Under the pieces are notes generated by a model that was given only the letters and a program-made list of their open reading frames with translations, was not told the origin of the DNA and ran no database searches. The translations under genes and the position numbers were made by a program. Of a stretch of 6,937 nt of DNA, positions 6,503 through 6,937 are shown piece after piece; the first letter of the stretch is position 1, and each line of letters begins with the position of its first letter. Origin of the DNA: Ignavibacteria bacterium UBA4661 (lineage in GTDB: Bacteria > Bacteroidota > Ignavibacteria > Kapaibacteriales > UBA4661); NCBI GenBank assembly GCA_002405405.1, contig DHLT01000319.1, positions 9,333 to 16,269 of the forward strand, in the 5' to 3' direction.

Positions 6503-6937
6503 ATGACAACACAAGCCTTGGCAATTACAGGAACATTTCTTGATGAGATTTCGCATGATATTCCGCATCAAAATTGGGGTGAAAAGGAGTGGGATGCAGA
6601 TTTCTTGGCAATGAAAGCAATGGGTATTGATACAGTTGTATTGATTCGCAGTGGCTATAAGCGTTGGTGTACCTATCCTTCTGCTGTTCTGCAACGCTAT
6701 GAGAATATCTTCATACCGCCAACAGATTTGATCGATATGTACTTGCGTCTGTCTGAAAAGCATGGGATGACCTTTTTTTGTGGTACATACGATTCGGGTC
6801 GCTTTTGGCATGATGAACACTATTGGCAGACTCCGGCATATCGTACCGATATGGATATCAATAAATTTGTTGTCGAAGAAGTTTGGCAACGATATGGCAA
6901 AAGCCCTGCATTTGGCGGATGGTACTTATCACTAGAA
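6503..6937 (+). CDS. DUF4434 family glycoside-hydrolase-like protein, N-terminal part (cut by right edge)
   Basis: The first 145 residues are present and the frame is open to the right edge. The sequence matches the DUF4434 family, predicted TIM-barrel proteins common in Bacteroidota glycan regions and without a settled activity known to me. Marks are ITGTFLDEISHDIPHQNWG (8-26), the strand GIDTVVLIRSGYK (41-53) and the barrel strand GGWYLSLE (138-145), whose final Glu corresponds to a conserved acidic residue and falls on the last codon of the window. There is no signal peptide: the family domain begins at about residue 7, and an in-frame TGA at 6464-6466 rules out a longer N-terminus beyond 12 residues. 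The protein is therefore expected in the cytoplasm. GGGAG at 6487-6491 is a weak, rather distant ribosome-site candidate. The gene follows the symporter by 45 bases with no terminator between, so the two are probably co-transcribed and may share a substrate. Confidence 0.88.
   Translation, partial: MTTQALAITGTFLDEISHDIPHQNWGEKEWDADFLAMKAMGIDTVVLIRSGYKRWCTYPSAVLQRYENIFIPPTDLIDMYLRLSEKHGMTFFCGTYDSGRFWHDEHYWQTPAYRTDMDINKFVVEEVWQRYGKSPAFGGWYLSLE

Noticed and set aside
6500..6889. Minus-strand open frame of 129 codons
   Set aside because: It lies opposite the DUF4434 gene, whose protein matches a known family; the reverse frame has a Cys- and Ile-rich sequence with no recognisable domain.

Overview
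The window looks like part of a glycan-utilisation region from a member of the Bacteroidota or a close relative in the FCB group. The evidence is the start of a SusC/RagA-type TonB-dependent transporter, a GH92 mannosidase, a DUF4434 protein (a family typical of this group), weak or absent Shine-Dalgarno sequences, and a TAnnTTTG-type promoter element. The base composition leans to AT. The species cannot be named from this sequence.

Layout: two gene sets diverge from a control region at about 1918-2243. Leftward (minus strand) come a lipoprotein of the GHL10/DUF187 glycoside-hydrolase-like family (706-1917) and then, after a 159-base gap, the first 182 residues of a SusC-like outer-membrane transporter that runs off the left edge (1-546). 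Rightward (plus strand) come a secreted GH92 alpha-mannosidase (2244-4541), a sodium:solute symporter of the SSS family (4631-6457), and the first 145 residues of a DUF4434 protein with no signal peptide that runs off the right edge (6503-6937). The gaps between the rightward genes are 89 and 45 bases, which suits one transcription unit.

How the parts may fit (inference): the SusC protein would bring a glycan across the outer membrane, normally with a SusD partner that would lie beyond the left edge. The GHL10 lipoprotein and the GH92 enzyme would trim it in the envelope, with GH92 releasing mannose from alpha-mannosides. The SSS protein would carry a released sugar or small glycoside across the inner membrane with sodium, and the DUF4434 protein would act on it in the cytoplasm. 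The true substrate is not shown by the sequence. A mannose-containing glycan is the best guess because of GH92.

Non-coding signals: an exact 12-base match (ATGTTACAAACA on the plus strand) lies upstream of both leftward genes at similar distances and contains a -10-like TAACAT on their strand, so the two genes may share a promoter type or regulator. A bulged inverted repeat sits between the two divergent promoter candidates and could be an operator. No tRNA, rRNA, CRISPR array, insertion sequence or convincing terminator was seen.
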